From an uncultured Saprospiraceae bacterium (GTDB lineage: Bacteria > Bacteroidota > Bacteroidia > Chitinophagales > Saprospiraceae): a stretch of DNA of 55,152 nt. The translations under genes were made by a program, and so were the position numbers. The notes beneath the pieces were generated by a model. The model saw only the letters and a list, made by a program, of their open reading frames with translations. It was not told the DNA's origin and made no database searches. The first letter of the stretch is position 1. Each line of letters starts with the position of its first letter. The DNA lies in the NCBI GenBank assembly GCA_937959115.1, contig CALGAW010000078.1, positions 1-55,152 of the forward strand, in the 5' to 3' direction. Of the stretch, positions 27,780-36,596 are shown in pieces.

Positions 27780-29318
27780 CTAAAAAGGAACATCATCGAA
27801 GCTATCTGCTTGGAAATCATCATTCATCCTAGAGGATTTTGTGATGACGTTAGGATCTTGCGTAGCACTTGGAGTCGTACCTCCTCCAAAGGCATCAAAA
27901 TCAGGGTCTTCGAGGTCAGAAAACTTGGCGGTCTCTCCAGTAAATTTCAACTTAACCGTTCCTAGCGCACCGTTTCTGTGTTTTGCTATGATATATTCAG
28001 CTACGCCTCTCAAGTCATTGCCTTCCTCATCTTCCAAAATCTGATAGTACTCAGGACGATAGATAAAGGTAACCATGTCGGCATCTTGCTCAATCGCACC
28101 AGATTCCCGCAAATCAGATAAGAGTGGTCGCTTGCTGCCGCCACGTGTTTCCACTGCACGACTCAACTGCGATAGAGCGATCACAGGAACATTGAGCTCC
28201 TTGGCTAATCCCTTTAAGGCTCTAGAGATGGCACTGATTTCCTGCTCTCTGTTTCCTCCTTTTGTGTCGGAACCAACAGTCATAAGTTGCAGGTAATCAA
28301 TCATGATCATCTGGATATCGTGTTGCATTTTTAGACGGCGGCATTTAGCACGCAATTCAAAGATGTTGATTCCGGGAGTGTCGTCAATGAAGATGGGCGT
28401 TTCACTCATTTTCTCAACAGCAGTGTTCAGTTGTTGCCATTCCCAATCTTCCAGATTACCTTTTTTAAGCTTATCACCTGAGATCTCTGTTTGATAGGAG
28501 ATCAGACGTTTAACTAATTGAATGTTTGACATCTCAAGTGAAAAGAAAGCAACTGGTTTACCAAAATTAGCGGCATTGGCTGCTAGGGCAAGCGTGAAGG
28601 CGGTTTTACCCATACCTGGTCTTGCTGCTATAATAACCATATCCGATGGCTGCCAACCAGAGGTGATTCTATCTACTTCAATAAAGCCTGTGGGAACTCC
28701 AGTCAATCCTTCTGCACTCCCAGAAGCTTGTTCCACTTCTTTAACGGCCTGACCTAGGAGTGAACCCATACTCGAGTAACTCCGACTTAAGTTTTGTTCA
28801 GTAATTTTAAATAGACCTTGCTCTGCCTTATCTAACAACTCAAATACATCCGTTGTATCTTCATATGCATCTTGAATGACATCTGTCGAAATTCGAATAA
28901 GCTCCCGTTGGATGTGCTTTTGAGCCACAATTCTAGCATGATATTCCAAGTTAGCAGAGGAGGCAACTTTATTTGTTAACTCTACCAGATAAAATGGACC
29001 ACCAATCTTCTCTAACTCACCCGTCTTTTTCAGTTCTTCAGTAACTGTTAACAGATCGATAGGTTGGGTTTTTTCAAATAACCGAACCATCGCTTTATAA
29101 ATTAGTCGATGTGATTCCGAATAAAAAGACTCTGATGCCAGCGTTTCAATAACAATAGGAAGGGCATCCTTATTTAGCATGACAGCACCAAGAACTGCTT
29201 CCTCTAATGCTTTTGCTTGAGGTGGTACTTTCCCATGAAGATTAGAATAATCAGACTGAACAGACGAACGTTTGCGGAAAGTTTTAAAGTTTTTTAAGTT
29301 TTCTGAAGACTCAGGCAT
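27780..29318 (-). CDS. dnaB: Replicative DNA helicase DnaB
   Basis: The protein has 512 aa, the usual length for DnaB. DnaB is the hexameric 5'-3' helicase that unwinds the chromosome at the replication fork and works with primase. The N-terminal helical domain (about 30-135; PPQAKALEEAVLGAVM) and the RecA-like C-terminal ATPase domain (about 200-460) are both complete. The Walker A motif is AARPGMGKTA (231-240), Walker B is MIMIDYLQL (337-345), and LSQLSRAVE with RPLLSDLRESGAIEQDAD follows; the C-terminal GTVKLKF segment is also typical. No intein interrupts the Walker motifs. The tail of about 45 residues is acidic and low in complexity, ending DSFDDVPF, which resembles an SSB-type acidic tip and may bind a partner (inference). 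Confidence 0.96.
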   Translation of the reverse strand: MPESSENLKNFKTFRKRSSVQSDYSNLHGKVPPQAKALEEAVLGAVMLNKDALPIVIETLASESFYSESHRLIYKAMVRLFEKTQPIDLLTVTEELKKTGELEKIGGPFYLVELTNKVASSANLEYHARIVAQKHIQRELIRISTDVIQDAYEDTTDVFELLDKAEQGLFKITEQNLSRSYSSMGSLLGQAVKEVEQASGSAEGLTGVPTGFIEVDRITSGWQPSDMVIIAARPGMGKTAFTLALAANAANFGKPVAFFSLEMSNIQLVKRLISYQTEISGDKLKKGNLEDWEWQQLNTAVEKMSETPIFIDDTPGINIFELRAKCRRLKMQHDIQMIMIDYLQLMTVGSDTKGGNREQEISAISRALKGLAKELNVPVIALSQLSRAVETRGGSKRPLLSDLRESGAIEQDADMVTFIYRPEYYQILEDEEGNDLRGVAEYIIAKHRNGALGTVKLKFTGETAKFSDLEDPDFDAFGGGTTPSATQDPNVITKSSRMNDDFQADSFDDVPF

Positions 29319-30244
29319 ATTTTAATGAATATATTAGGTTCAAAATAATTGTTTGGTAGGATAGTCTGTTGGTCTGCATTACAAGTGGAAAGTTTAAGAA
29401 GTTAAGTTCCCTTATCGTTTCCATGTTGCAAATCTAACATAAGAATTATCAATACCTGAGAGAATCAAATTGTTTATTGTTAACTAAGGGGTAAATTAAT
29501 GTTGATATCGTGTAGAGAAATTTATTTTCCATTTTTATGAAATTGTAGTCCAAATTTACCATCTAGTAGTTGTACTTAGATCTTAAGTTACAATAAAAAA
29601 ATGTAAAATGCTAATATACAAATGTATAGCCTGTATTTTCGATGAACGCGTTTGTTTATATATGTAATTATTGTTGTATAAGTGTTGCTGATTATTGCGT
29701 TAAGAAAAAAAAATAAAATGTTTACAATAATATTTAAAGAATAATATAAAAATAAATATAAATCAAATTGTTTCTAATTAATTTGATAGAAGTTTAGGTT
29801 GTCACAGTTTACAAAATTTTTAAATTCTCCAAATATAAAACCCATTCTTTTGCATTTTGTATTTACTAAGAAAGAGAGCAATAGTGCTAGAAATATATAA
29901 AGCTATAGGACGTATCTTCTATGTATTCCTTTTAAAATAAATATGATTTGACTTATGATATAGCGGAATATAAGTGTAGGAATAATTTATACTAATCTAT
30001 TCAATATCAAATGTTTATTATTGTCGTTTTTAATTAAAATACATTCAATTAAAATGTTAGATTTACTTCTAATTATATCAATAATCCTAGAAGTTAAAAT
30101 TGTTTTCTACCCAAAAGCAATTTTTAAGTAAATATTGCCTTCCTGTCTTATCAAATTTTGTTTGAGGCTTTAGTCTCTTAGTATCTTTATCAGTTCACAC
30201 GAACTTTGATAAGGTTATTTTTTGATCACTTGAAAAGATATAAA
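29319..30244. other. Very AT-rich intergenic region
   Basis: More than 900 nt between divergently read genes (dnaB minus, SprB-type exoprotein plus), with no ORF or RNA that I can support. Both promoters are expected here. A hairpin close to the exoprotein start is listed separately. Confidence 0.5.
30187..30212 (+). promoter_or_regulatory. 5' leader hairpin before the SprB-type exoprotein
   Basis: TTATC-AGTTC and GAACT-TT-GATAA pair around an ACAC loop (10 bp with a 2-nt bulge), ending about 32 nt before the chosen ATG at 30245. It may be an attenuator, an mRNA-stabilising leader or an operator. Its role is unknown. Confidence 0.35.
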
Positions 30245-33200
30245 ATGAATTATTTACGAACCTCCTTTTTCATGGTATTCTTTGCATTGTCCTGTCAGTT
30301 TTTATCAGCCCAGTGTCCAGGGAACCCACCACTTACCTTAACTTATGAGTCAACAGAATCTAGATGTGAGTCCAATGGAACCATCACCCTCCATATCGCT
30401 GGAGGAACGCCGTTTACCGACACGAATGGAAACCCGATTTATAACAATACGATCATTGCTCCAATCGTCATTCCTGTTGGTGGCCAGTCAGATTCTATTT
30501 TTTCTGCACTCGCCTCTGATACGTATACAGTAGAAGTTGCAGATGCAAACGGCTGCACTGTAACCGCAAACATCAATGTGCCAGGCGATCATATGCAAAT
30601 GGAACTGGATATTACCTTCAAAGATGCCATTTGTGCTGGCGCTACAGGAGGTTGGATTTGTGGTACGCCTGCTGAAGGACGTCCATTTCCTCCAGGCTAT
30701 TATGAATATCAATTGTACGATGCGAGTACGAATCCTCCAACTCCAATTGGGGTGAGAGGATTAGATAGTTGTTTTATGAATCTGGTTATGGGATCTTATC
30801 AGATCAGAGCATTTGACAGCTGCAATAATTTTCAGACGAGGGATGTCATCATTGGTGAAAAGCCAAAAGCTCAAGGATTCGGCTACTTAGGTGGTCGAAC
30901 TGATATATCCTGCACTAAACGTTGTTGGTCGTTTCGAGTCGTAAAAGCATCAGGAGATAATCCACCAGAATATCCAATTGATTGGGTGGTTACAGCATCT
31001 GATGACCCTGCTTTGTTAGGGAAGTCTGGAGCATTTACTGGTACGTTTGATTCAGACTCTATTTGTTGGTCACCGGCATTTAAACCTGGGTCTTTTACAA
31101 TAACCTATACGGATCAATGTGGCGTTACCGATACCAGACAATGGGGTTTTGGAACCCATAACTATGGTGGAGGTGTAGACTTTAGTTGTACTAGTGGTTT
31201 TTTTGTAAGCTTTAGCAAACCAAGTTTTTGCCCTCAAGATTCTATGAACTATCAAATGTATGAGGCACCAGTAGGCGTTCCAATCAGTCCGCCTCAAACT
31301 AGTGGGACGTTTACAAATCTACAACAAGGTCTTTATCGCTGGGAAATTACAGATTGTTGTGGAAACGTCAGCTCACACACAAGCGTAGTATCTGGATATG
31401 ATTTTGAATTTCGCCCAGTTAGAAATAACCAATATGCCTGTGAAAATGGCTATGTCTCCTTTAGGAATGGCTATTCGTTTTCGAAATCAAATCCAGTCGG
31501 TGACGAAATGTATATTTACACCAGTGCACCAGCAGGATACTCAGTTACACTACCAGATACCTTAGAATATTGGGATCGAGTTGAAGGCCCTCCTGGCATC
31601 TATTGTATTACCATCATAGATGATTGTCTTAATTCAGTTGATACTTGCATTACCATAGGTAATCCGCTGTTCTTTGAATATGAATCTATTGTTACGCTTG
31701 CTTGTGTAACTGGAAACTCAATTCAGGCTAACTTGACACAAAACGGAGGTACTATTTTAGATGTAGTAGCTGATTTTACCCAGATTGCCCCAGTTTATAA
31801 TCAAATTCAACAAAACCTTAATGTTTTCAGTTGGAGTAATTTAACGGCTGGAACTTATGTTGTGCTGCTCGAAAATGATGATTACAATTGTGATTTGGTA
31901 GCAGACACCATCGTTATTCCTGGGTATATCCAACCATCAATCGAGGGTAGTTGGGGGATCGAATGTGATAATGGTGTTGGCTTGATTACCGTTGTCGGTA
32001 GCCATGGTACTCCTCCCTATACCTACGAACTATATCAAGGACCCGTGACCAGACCCTTGCAGTCTACACCTGATTTTCCTGGCTTGCCTTTGGGGACCTA
32101 TGATATCAGGATCTACGATGATTGCGGGAATTCAGAAATCACAACCCAAGCAATTGAACCCTTTATGCCCGTAATTCAAGGCTATGGTGGTTACTTCTGT
32201 GAAGGAGATACTGCTTTCCTATATTCTGATTTCCTCAGTCTAGCAAATTATAATTGGAGTGGGCCCAATGGACACACTTCTGATACTTCAGTGCTAATGA
32301 TTCCAAATATAACAATGGCTGATGCTGGTACCTACACGATTACTATTGATGTGAAAAATCCAGATCAAACTGCTTGTATTGCGCAGACACTTACAATTGA
32401 CATAGATGTCTATGATTGTAATTGTTCAATTGATCAAATCTCAAGTACCGATGTTTCTTGTGGAGGAAATGGTGATGGTTCTGCTACTGTATTAATGGAT
32501 GGCGGTGCTCCTCCTTATACTTATAATTGGAGCAATGGGGGGAATACTCCAGTAGTAAGTAACTTGGGGGCTGGAGTGTATACCGTAACCGTGACAGATG
32601 TTAGAGGGTGTGCAGTTGTAGATATGGTGACCATTAATGAAGTAGTGCCAATGTCGGTGACTCCTTATGGTACAACGCCTGATTGTGCAAATATTTACAA
32701 TGGAACGCTTAATGTCAATGTAGTAGGAGGAACGACTCCATACAGCTTTTTATGGAATACGGGTGCTACCTCCCAGTCTGTTGGTGGAATAGGCGCAGGT
32801 TCCTATACCGTTACAGTCACGGATACTAACAATTGCTCCGTTTTTAACACCGTTATACTTTCTGAACCAGCTCCTCTCCTTGCTGTTGTAAGTGTTATGA
32901 ATGCTGCTTGTCCTACAAGTACAGATGGTTCTGCAACAGTAAATGCAACTGGAGGAACACCTGGTTATACTTATCAATGGGATTCTGCTGCGGGTGGACA
33001 GACAACTGCTTCTGTCAGCGGGCTAATGGCAGGGACATACGGAGTAACCATTCTAGATGATAACTTATGTGAGTATTTGGTTGCTGTAACAATAGGCGCA
33101 GACGATACACAATGCGTGGATGAATGTCCTGATCTTACTCCAATTATTACAATATTGCCTGGTAACATTGCGGGTGTTGCTGCCGTTGGTATTGCTATAG

Positions 33201-33559
33201 AGATAACAGAACTCAATGGCTTTGATACAGATGGCACAACGATTACTGTAAGGGTACCATCTGATCCCCGATTGACCTTCATCTGGGATCCAGGACTAAC
33301 TTCAGTTGCTTTTACTAATGTAAACAATGCGGATTGGAATTATCTAGGAGACAATGGGTTTGTCCATCTCTTTGAATTTACAGGACCAACTGGAGTGATT
33401 GCTGCAAGTGGAACAGAAGCATTTGGTATGGAAGCTACTTATGATCCGCAATCAACGGATGGTCAGACGACCATAACGTCTACGATCATTCCGTTTAGTG
33501 GAGGTGAATGTAATATTTTGAATAATACAGATTCAGAACGTCTTGTCTATTTTCAATAA
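30245..33559 (+). CDS. Cysteine-rich secreted protein with three SprB repeats (long paralogue)
   Basis: I chose the ATG at 30245 (1104 aa) because MNYLRTSFFMVFFALSCQFLSAQ is a signal peptide and aligns with the paralogue at 33687; the frame also opens further upstream at 30206. The mature protein begins CPGNPPLTLTYESTESRC. The N-terminal two-thirds is a chain of SprB-like and Ig-like beta domains (SNGTITLHIAGGTPF, GNVSSHTSV, GSHGTPPYTYEL) rich in cysteine pairs. Three canonical SprB repeats follow (about residues 735-965; GAPPYTYNWSNGG, GTTPYSFLWNTGA, GTPGYTYQWDS). A conserved C-terminal domain of about 140 residues (PDLTPIITILPGNI ... NILNNTDSERLVYFQ) closes the protein. No classical T9SS tail is visible. 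SprB-type repeats are linked to gliding adhesins, so surface exposure is inferred. Confidence 0.75.
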   Translation: MNYLRTSFFMVFFALSCQFLSAQCPGNPPLTLTYESTESRCESNGTITLHIAGGTPFTDTNGNPIYNNTIIAPIVIPVGGQSDSIFSALASDTYTVEVADANGCTVTANINVPGDHMQMELDITFKDAICAGATGGWICGTPAEGRPFPPGYYEYQLYDASTNPPTPIGVRGLDSCFMNLVMGSYQIRAFDSCNNFQTRDVIIGEKPKAQGFGYLGGRTDISCTKRCWSFRVVKASGDNPPEYPIDWVVTASDDPALLGKSGAFTGTFDSDSICWSPAFKPGSFTITYTDQCGVTDTRQWGFGTHNYGGGVDFSCTSGFFVSFSKPSFCPQDSMNYQMYEAPVGVPISPPQTSGTFTNLQQGLYRWEITDCCGNVSSHTSVVSGYDFEFRPVRNNQYACENGYVSFRNGYSFSKSNPVGDEMYIYTSAPAGYSVTLPDTLEYWDRVEGPPGIYCITIIDDCLNSVDTCITIGNPLFFEYESIVTLACVTGNSIQANLTQNGGTILDVVADFTQIAPVYNQIQQNLNVFSWSNLTAGTYVVLLENDDYNCDLVADTIVIPGYIQPSIEGSWGIECDNGVGLITVVGSHGTPPYTYELYQGPVTRPLQSTPDFPGLPLGTYDIRIYDDCGNSEITTQAIEPFMPVIQGYGGYFCEGDTAFLYSDFLSLANYNWSGPNGHTSDTSVLMIPNITMADAGTYTITIDVKNPDQTACIAQTLTIDIDVYDCNCSIDQISSTDVSCGGNGDGSATVLMDGGAPPYTYNWSNGGNTPVVSNLGAGVYTVTVTDVRGCAVVDMVTINEVVPMSVTPYGTTPDCANIYNGTLNVNVVGGTTPYSFLWNTGATSQSVGGIGAGSYTVTVTDTNNCSVFNTVILSEPAPLLAVVSVMNAACPTSTDGSATVNATGGTPGYTYQWDSAAGGQTTASVSGLMAGTYGVTILDDNLCEYLVAVTIGADDTQCVDECPDLTPIITILPGNIAGVAAVGIAIEITELNGFDTDGTTITVRVPSDPRLTFIWDPGLTSVAFTNVNNADWNYLGDNGFVHLFEFTGPTGVIAASGTEAFGMEATYDPQSTDGQTTITSTIIPFSGGECNILNNTDSERLVYFQ

Positions 33560-33590
33560 TGGAAATCTATAAATAAGTCATAAACTTTGA

Positions 33591-33619
33591 ATAAGCTGTC
33601 TCTTAATGGGACGGCTTAT
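33591..33619 (+). terminator. Stem-loop between the two SprB-type paralogues
   Basis: ATAAGCTGTC (33591-33600) pairs with GACGGCTTAT (33610-33619), with one U-G pair. No T-run follows, so it may be a weak terminator or an mRNA processing or stability element between the two genes. Confidence 0.4.
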
Positions 33620-33686
33620 CTAGAGTTGTTATCCTATAAGACCTAGCTTATTAATCCTATTAATAAAATCATTCTAAAGAATTGAA

Positions 33687-36302
33687 ATGAACTACTTACG
33701 AGTCTACTTAATTGTCCTTTTTGCATTGTTCTGTCAGTCATTATCAGCACAGTGTCCTGGAAATCCACCTCTTGCCTTTACTTTTGAGTCTACAGAATCC
33801 AGATGTGAGTCCAATGGAACCATCACCCTCCATATCTCAGGCGGAACACCCTTTTCAGATACCAACGGAAATCCGATTTACAACAATACAATCATAGCAC
33901 CGATCGTATTTCCTATCGGTGGACAAGCGGATTCCATCTTTGGAGCATTAGCTGCAGATACCTATACAATGGAGGTGGCAGACGCAAATGGATGTACTGT
34001 AACGCATACAATCATAGTGCCTGGTACGCATCAGCAGTTAACAATGACACCCACTTGGGGCGATGCAATCTGTGATGGCTCCTTTGGAGGATGGATATGT
34101 GCAAAACCAGCACGTGGTCGTCCGTGGCCTCCAGGTTACTATAAATACCAGTTGTTTGATGGAGCTACAAATCCGCCAACTCCAATTACAACGGTTGGAT
34201 TGGACAGCTGTTTTACAAATCTAGCTGCTGGCTCTTACCATATTAGGGCCTTTGATAGTTGTAATAACTTCCAGTCAAGAGATATTATTATAGGTTCAAC
34301 GGCATATGCTCCAACGCTTAGGAAGGCATCCAACTGGAAATATATGAATTGCGATACTTCTTGCTTGCTGATTAGAGCAAGTACACCAATTGCGGAGCCA
34401 TGGGGGGAATTCCCATTTCAATGGGAAGTTATTACTGCACCTTCAACGGTTACTGGCTTGATAGGACAATCTGGTACATGGAATGCATTTAATGAAAATA
34501 AAATGATCTGCTATTCTCCTATGTTTTTACCACAGGCTTCCACAACAAATGTTAGGGTTACGGATGCTTGTGGCAAAACAACTACTATTACTTTTCCCTT
34601 GCCAAAGTTTCAAACTGCTGCTACTTCTGGATATGCGTGTCAAACTGGTTCCTTTTTTCAAATCTATGATAATAACACATATTATTGCCCACAAGGGACA
34701 ATGACTTATGAAGTTTTCCAAGCACCATCTTCCTATCCTATCCCACCTCCTCAAGATAGTGGATTGTATACAAATCTTCCAAATGGTTTCTACCGATTTA
34801 GAATTACAGATTGTTGTGGTAATGTAGATTTAAAGTCGGTTAACATTTCTGGCCCAAGATGGACGGCTGGAATTGATGATACTGCCATATTTGCCTGCGT
34901 AGAAGGAGAAATCGGTTTTATGGTAACTGATATTCCTGCAGGAGGCGCTCCGATCAATCCGCAATTTGAATTGATTTCTGTGCCGTTAGGTTATCAAGGA
35001 CCAGTGCCTGATACATTTCCAGATAAAGGAAGGATTTTAGGTCCTCCTGGTGAATATTGTGTTGTCCTTTTTGATGATTGTAATATAAGAACAGATACGC
35101 TTTGTAAGACTATCACGGATACCCTGATTTATAAACCAGATCGAGAGGTTATTTCTTATTGTGTAACTGGTAATAGAGTAAAGGTTCACGATGTTACGAA
35201 TATTGACTACCGATATTACTTTGATCGATTGCAACCAAGTTACTTATCCATTGCAAGTAATTCTAAGGATACAGTCTGGAATAATTTGATTGCTGGGACC
35301 TACCTTCTAAGAACTTCTAGCTATCATGGACAGTGTTTGTTTGAGAATGATACCATTATTATCCCTGAATATGTCTCTCCTCAAATTTCAGGTATCTGGG
35401 GGATCGAATGCGATAATGGAATAGGACTAATTACTGTAGAAGGTAGTTTAGGTACAGCACCATATACTTATGAATTGTTTCAAGGACCTACAACACGGCC
35501 GGTGCAATTTGCGCCTACCTTTCCAGGTTTGCCATTAGGTACTTATGATGTGAGAATCAATGATGTTTGTAATAACTCTGATATTGTTACTGTTGATATA
35601 GAACCATTTATGCCAGTTATACAAGGCTATGGAGGGGCTTATTGTGAAGGAGATACTGCATTCCTATATACCGATTACTTTAGTCTAGCAAATTATAACT
35701 GGAGTGGACCAAATGGGCAGTCCTCTGACACTTCTGTACTGATGATTCCTAATATCTCATTGGCTGATGCTGGGACTTACACGATTGATATAGGTGTTAA
35801 AAATCCCGACCAATCAGCTTGTATTGCTCAAACACTTACGATTGAAATTGAAGTTGAAGACTGTGATTGTCCAGACCTGACTCCAATCATTTCCATATTA
35901 CCTGGAAATATTACTGGCGCTTCTTCTGTTGGAATAGCAATAGAGGTAACAGAGTTGACTGGCAATGATACAGATGGTTCTTCCATAATAGTTCGAGTGC
36001 CATCTGATCCTCGATTAGTTTTTACTTGGGACCCGGGACTTACTGCTATTGGATTTACTCCTGTCAATAATGCGAATTGGAACTATATGGGAGATAACGG
36101 CGTTGTCCATCTTTTTCAGTACAACGGGCCAAACGGAATCATTATGGCAAGCAGCACAGAGGCATTTGGAATGCTATCAATTTACGACCCGCAATCGACT
36201 AGAGGGGAGACTACCATCTCATCAACTATTATCCCTTTTAGCGGTGGTGAATGTAATATATTGAATAATACAGATGCTGAACGATTGGTTTATTTTGAGT
36301 GA
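33687..36302 (+). CDS. Cysteine-rich secreted protein, short paralogue without SprB block
   Basis: The protein has 871 aa with signal peptide MNYLRVYLIVLFALFCQSLSAQ. It is collinear with the upstream gene over the N-terminal chain (SRCESNGTITLHISGGTPF, GGWICAKPARGRPWPPGYY) and the C-terminal domain (PDLTPIISILPGNI ... NILNNTDAERLVYFE). It lacks the three SprB repeats: the long copy reads DCNCSIDQ...ECPDLTPI where this one reads DCDCPDLTPI. Local identity ranges from near-identical at both ends to strongly diverged in the middle (about residues 200-450). This fits a tandem duplication followed by diversification of exposed modules. The gap to the long copy is 127 nt and contains a hairpin, so the two may share a transcript. 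The function is unknown; surface binding is inferred. Confidence 0.75.
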   Translation: MNYLRVYLIVLFALFCQSLSAQCPGNPPLAFTFESTESRCESNGTITLHISGGTPFSDTNGNPIYNNTIIAPIVFPIGGQADSIFGALAADTYTMEVADANGCTVTHTIIVPGTHQQLTMTPTWGDAICDGSFGGWICAKPARGRPWPPGYYKYQLFDGATNPPTPITTVGLDSCFTNLAAGSYHIRAFDSCNNFQSRDIIIGSTAYAPTLRKASNWKYMNCDTSCLLIRASTPIAEPWGEFPFQWEVITAPSTVTGLIGQSGTWNAFNENKMICYSPMFLPQASTTNVRVTDACGKTTTITFPLPKFQTAATSGYACQTGSFFQIYDNNTYYCPQGTMTYEVFQAPSSYPIPPPQDSGLYTNLPNGFYRFRITDCCGNVDLKSVNISGPRWTAGIDDTAIFACVEGEIGFMVTDIPAGGAPINPQFELISVPLGYQGPVPDTFPDKGRILGPPGEYCVVLFDDCNIRTDTLCKTITDTLIYKPDREVISYCVTGNRVKVHDVTNIDYRYYFDRLQPSYLSIASNSKDTVWNNLIAGTYLLRTSSYHGQCLFENDTIIIPEYVSPQISGIWGIECDNGIGLITVEGSLGTAPYTYELFQGPTTRPVQFAPTFPGLPLGTYDVRINDVCNNSDIVTVDIEPFMPVIQGYGGAYCEGDTAFLYTDYFSLANYNWSGPNGQSSDTSVLMIPNISLADAGTYTIDIGVKNPDQSACIAQTLTIEIEVEDCDCPDLTPIISILPGNITGASSVGIAIEVTELTGNDTDGSSIIVRVPSDPRLVFTWDPGLTAIGFTPVNNANWNYMGDNGVVHLFQYNGPNGIIMASSTEAFGMLSIYDPQSTRGETTISSTIIPFSGGECNILNNTDAERLVYFE

Positions 36303-36596
36303 TCTAATGGAGTAGGGGATGGATTAAACGCTCCTAATGCTTTCTATTTAGCAAATATTAAAACCAAGGAAGAGGTCTTTTCTATTCCTTGGTTTTTTAA
36401 TATTAAATCATAAATCGTTGGGGTATTTTTTAAATGAAAATTAGGTTTTTTGAAGAATTATAAACACCTTTGACTATTGTCTTAGTTAAATAACTATTAA
36501 GATAGTTTAAGTGCTATTCAATTGTTAAATATTGAACTGTATTAGCATTTTTACAGATTCAAAACGTCAATTTATTTCATTCAAAACTACTTGGAT
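36303..36596. other. Intergenic region before the tail-specific protease
   Basis: Just under 300 nt. It holds a strong terminator (listed separately) and then AT-rich sequence that must contain the protease promoter. No gene is visible. Confidence 0.5.
36360..36398 (+). terminator. Intrinsic terminator of the SprB-type paralogue pair
   Basis: AAACCAAGGAA (36361-36371) pairs with TTCCTTGGTTT (36385-36395), and the T-run continues to 36398. Confidence 0.88.
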
